Both the position numbers and the translations under genes were made by a program. Of a stretch of 64,000 nucleotides of DNA, positions 63,380 through 64,000 are shown one piece after another. Every line of letters starts with the position of its first letter. Within the stretch, counting starts at the first letter, position 1. The stretch is from Paenibacillus cellulosilyticus. Lineage in GTDB: Bacteria; Bacillota; Bacilli; Paenibacillales; Paenibacillaceae. The stretch spans positions 1-64,000 of the forward strand of contig NZ_QGTQ01000003.1 in assembly GCF_003182255.1 (NCBI RefSeq), given 5' to 3'. The notes under the pieces are model-generated. The model was not told the DNA's origin. It did no database searches and worked only from the letters and a program-made list of their open reading frames with translations.

Positions 63380-64000
63380 ATGATCAACTTGCATCAAGAA
63401 CGTATACCGGCAACAACGAACCGTTCTAATATCGGTAGTTACGAGACGGCACGTGAACAGTTTGACTGGGGACAAATTGAACAGCATTTCACATGGCATG
63501 CCACTGGCAAAGTGAATATGGCCTACGAGGCGATCGATCGCCATGTCCAAGAGGGTAGAGGAAGCAAAGTTGCGCTTCACTACAGCGATGCTGCAAGAGA
63601 TGAGAGCTGGACGTTCGAACAGCTCAGCCAGCACTCGAATCGGTTTGCGAATGTGTTGCGCAAGCAAGGCGTACAGAAGGGCGATCGCGTCTTTATTTTC
63701 ATGCCGCGCACACCAGAATTATATATAAGCTTGCTTGGCATTCTGAAAGTGGGTGCTGTCGTTGGTCCGCTGTTCGAAGCGTTCATGGAAACAGCCGTGA
63801 AGGACCGACTGCTCGATAGCGGAGCGAAAGCGATCGTTACGACTCCTCAACTGCTCGGCCGCATTAAGCGTGATGAGCTGCCTGATCTGGAGAGCGTTAT
63901 CGTATTCGGACAAGTTGAAGCAGCAGATGGGATTATCAGCTATGAGCAGGAAATTAGCACTGCTTCGGACGAAGCTGAGATCGAATGGCTCGGCCGTGAA
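63380..64000 (+). CDS. acsA: Acetyl-CoA synthetase, N-terminal part (cut by window edge)
   Basis: The first 207 residues of AcsA, the AMP-forming enzyme that makes acetyl-CoA from acetate, are seen; the rest lies past the window. They include EAIDRHVQEGRGSKVALHY, WTFEQLSQHSNRFANVL and GDRVFIFMPRTPELYISLLGILKVGAVVGPLFEAF, as in Bacillus AcsA. GGGAGG before ATG 63380 sets the start. The acetylation target lysine is in the missing C-terminus. It is divergent from acuA-acuC, whose products control its activity. Confidence 0.95.
   Translation, partial: MINLHQERIPATTNRSNIGSYETAREQFDWGQIEQHFTWHATGKVNMAYEAIDRHVQEGRGSKVALHYSDAARDESWTFEQLSQHSNRFANVLRKQGVQKGDRVFIFMPRTPELYISLLGILKVGAVVGPLFEAFMETAVKDRLLDSGAKAIVTTPQLLGRIKRDELPDLESVIVFGQVEAADGIISYEQEISTASDEAEIEWLGRE

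Noticed and set aside
1-64000. CRISPR array
   Set aside because: No regularly spaced direct repeats and no cas gene were seen anywhere in the window.

Overview
The window looks like a chromosome segment of a Paenibacillus-type member of the Bacillales. The support is moderate GC, purine-rich Shine-Dalgarno sites with many GTG and TTG starts, and familiar Bacillales genes: ccpA, the divergent acsA/acuAC locus, speA, a YwaC-type alarmone synthetase, YktB and DUF1292/DUF1885 proteins. An SLH-domain protein and a copper-amine-oxidase-N-domain protein are also typical of Paenibacillus. The species cannot be fixed from sequence alone.

Positions 1-9205 are accessory DNA. A frameshifted IS1182-type insertion sequence (about 140-1864) is followed by six poorly known genes. 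They encode a hypothetical protein, an Mrr/PD-(D/E)XK-like protein, a frameshifted protein with weak ADP-ribosyltransferase-like features, a HEPN_LA2681-like protein, a possible PIN-like protein and a membrane M48 metalloprotease. The block ends at 9156-9204 in an isolated 3' half of a tRNA-Leu(UAA) gene, which reads as the attachment-site scar of an integrated island. This is a candidate conflict or defence locus, partly decayed.

Positions 9206-21850 are ordinary chromosome: a small alarmone synthetase, ung, an SLH protein, an L,D-transpeptidase, two tRNA-Val genes, an MBL-fold hydrolase, several small proteins, speA and two MFS transporters.

Positions 21875-34344 form a compact biosynthetic cluster that I cannot match to a known product. 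One side (minus strand) has an ABC exporter and a type II thioesterase. The other (plus strand) is a ten-gene operon: adenylation enzyme, P450, PPOX-type flavoprotein, ACP, KAS III-like enzyme, second adenylation enzyme, PLP-dependent decarboxylase, second ACP, methyltransferase and a large protein with weak BtrH-like features. Free-standing carrier proteins, two loading ligases and a BtrK/VinO-type decarboxylase suggest amino-acyl groups are tethered to an ACP, decarboxylated and tailored. There is no modular NRPS or PKS gene. This is the strongest candidate for an undescribed system here.

Positions 34449-48000 hold efflux and sensing functions: a TetR-regulated ABC-2 transporter with twin operators, an RND pump, a P-loop kinase plus cupin pair, YktB, and a two-component system divergent from a three-gene ABC transporter, arranged like Bacillus subtilis lnrJK-lnrLMN. 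An interspersed repeat region lies at 41361-41932.

Positions 48291-64000 are mainly core metabolism: 6-phosphogluconate dehydrogenase, aroK-aroA, a CoA-binding protein, a Gln/Asn-rich repeat protein, a PTS EIICBA plus Enzyme I operon, a DJ-1/PfpI protein, a VanZ-like protein, CcpA and the carbon-regulated acetate locus acuC-acuA / acsA. acsA runs off the right edge. A structured GC-rich intergenic block lies at 61028-61182.
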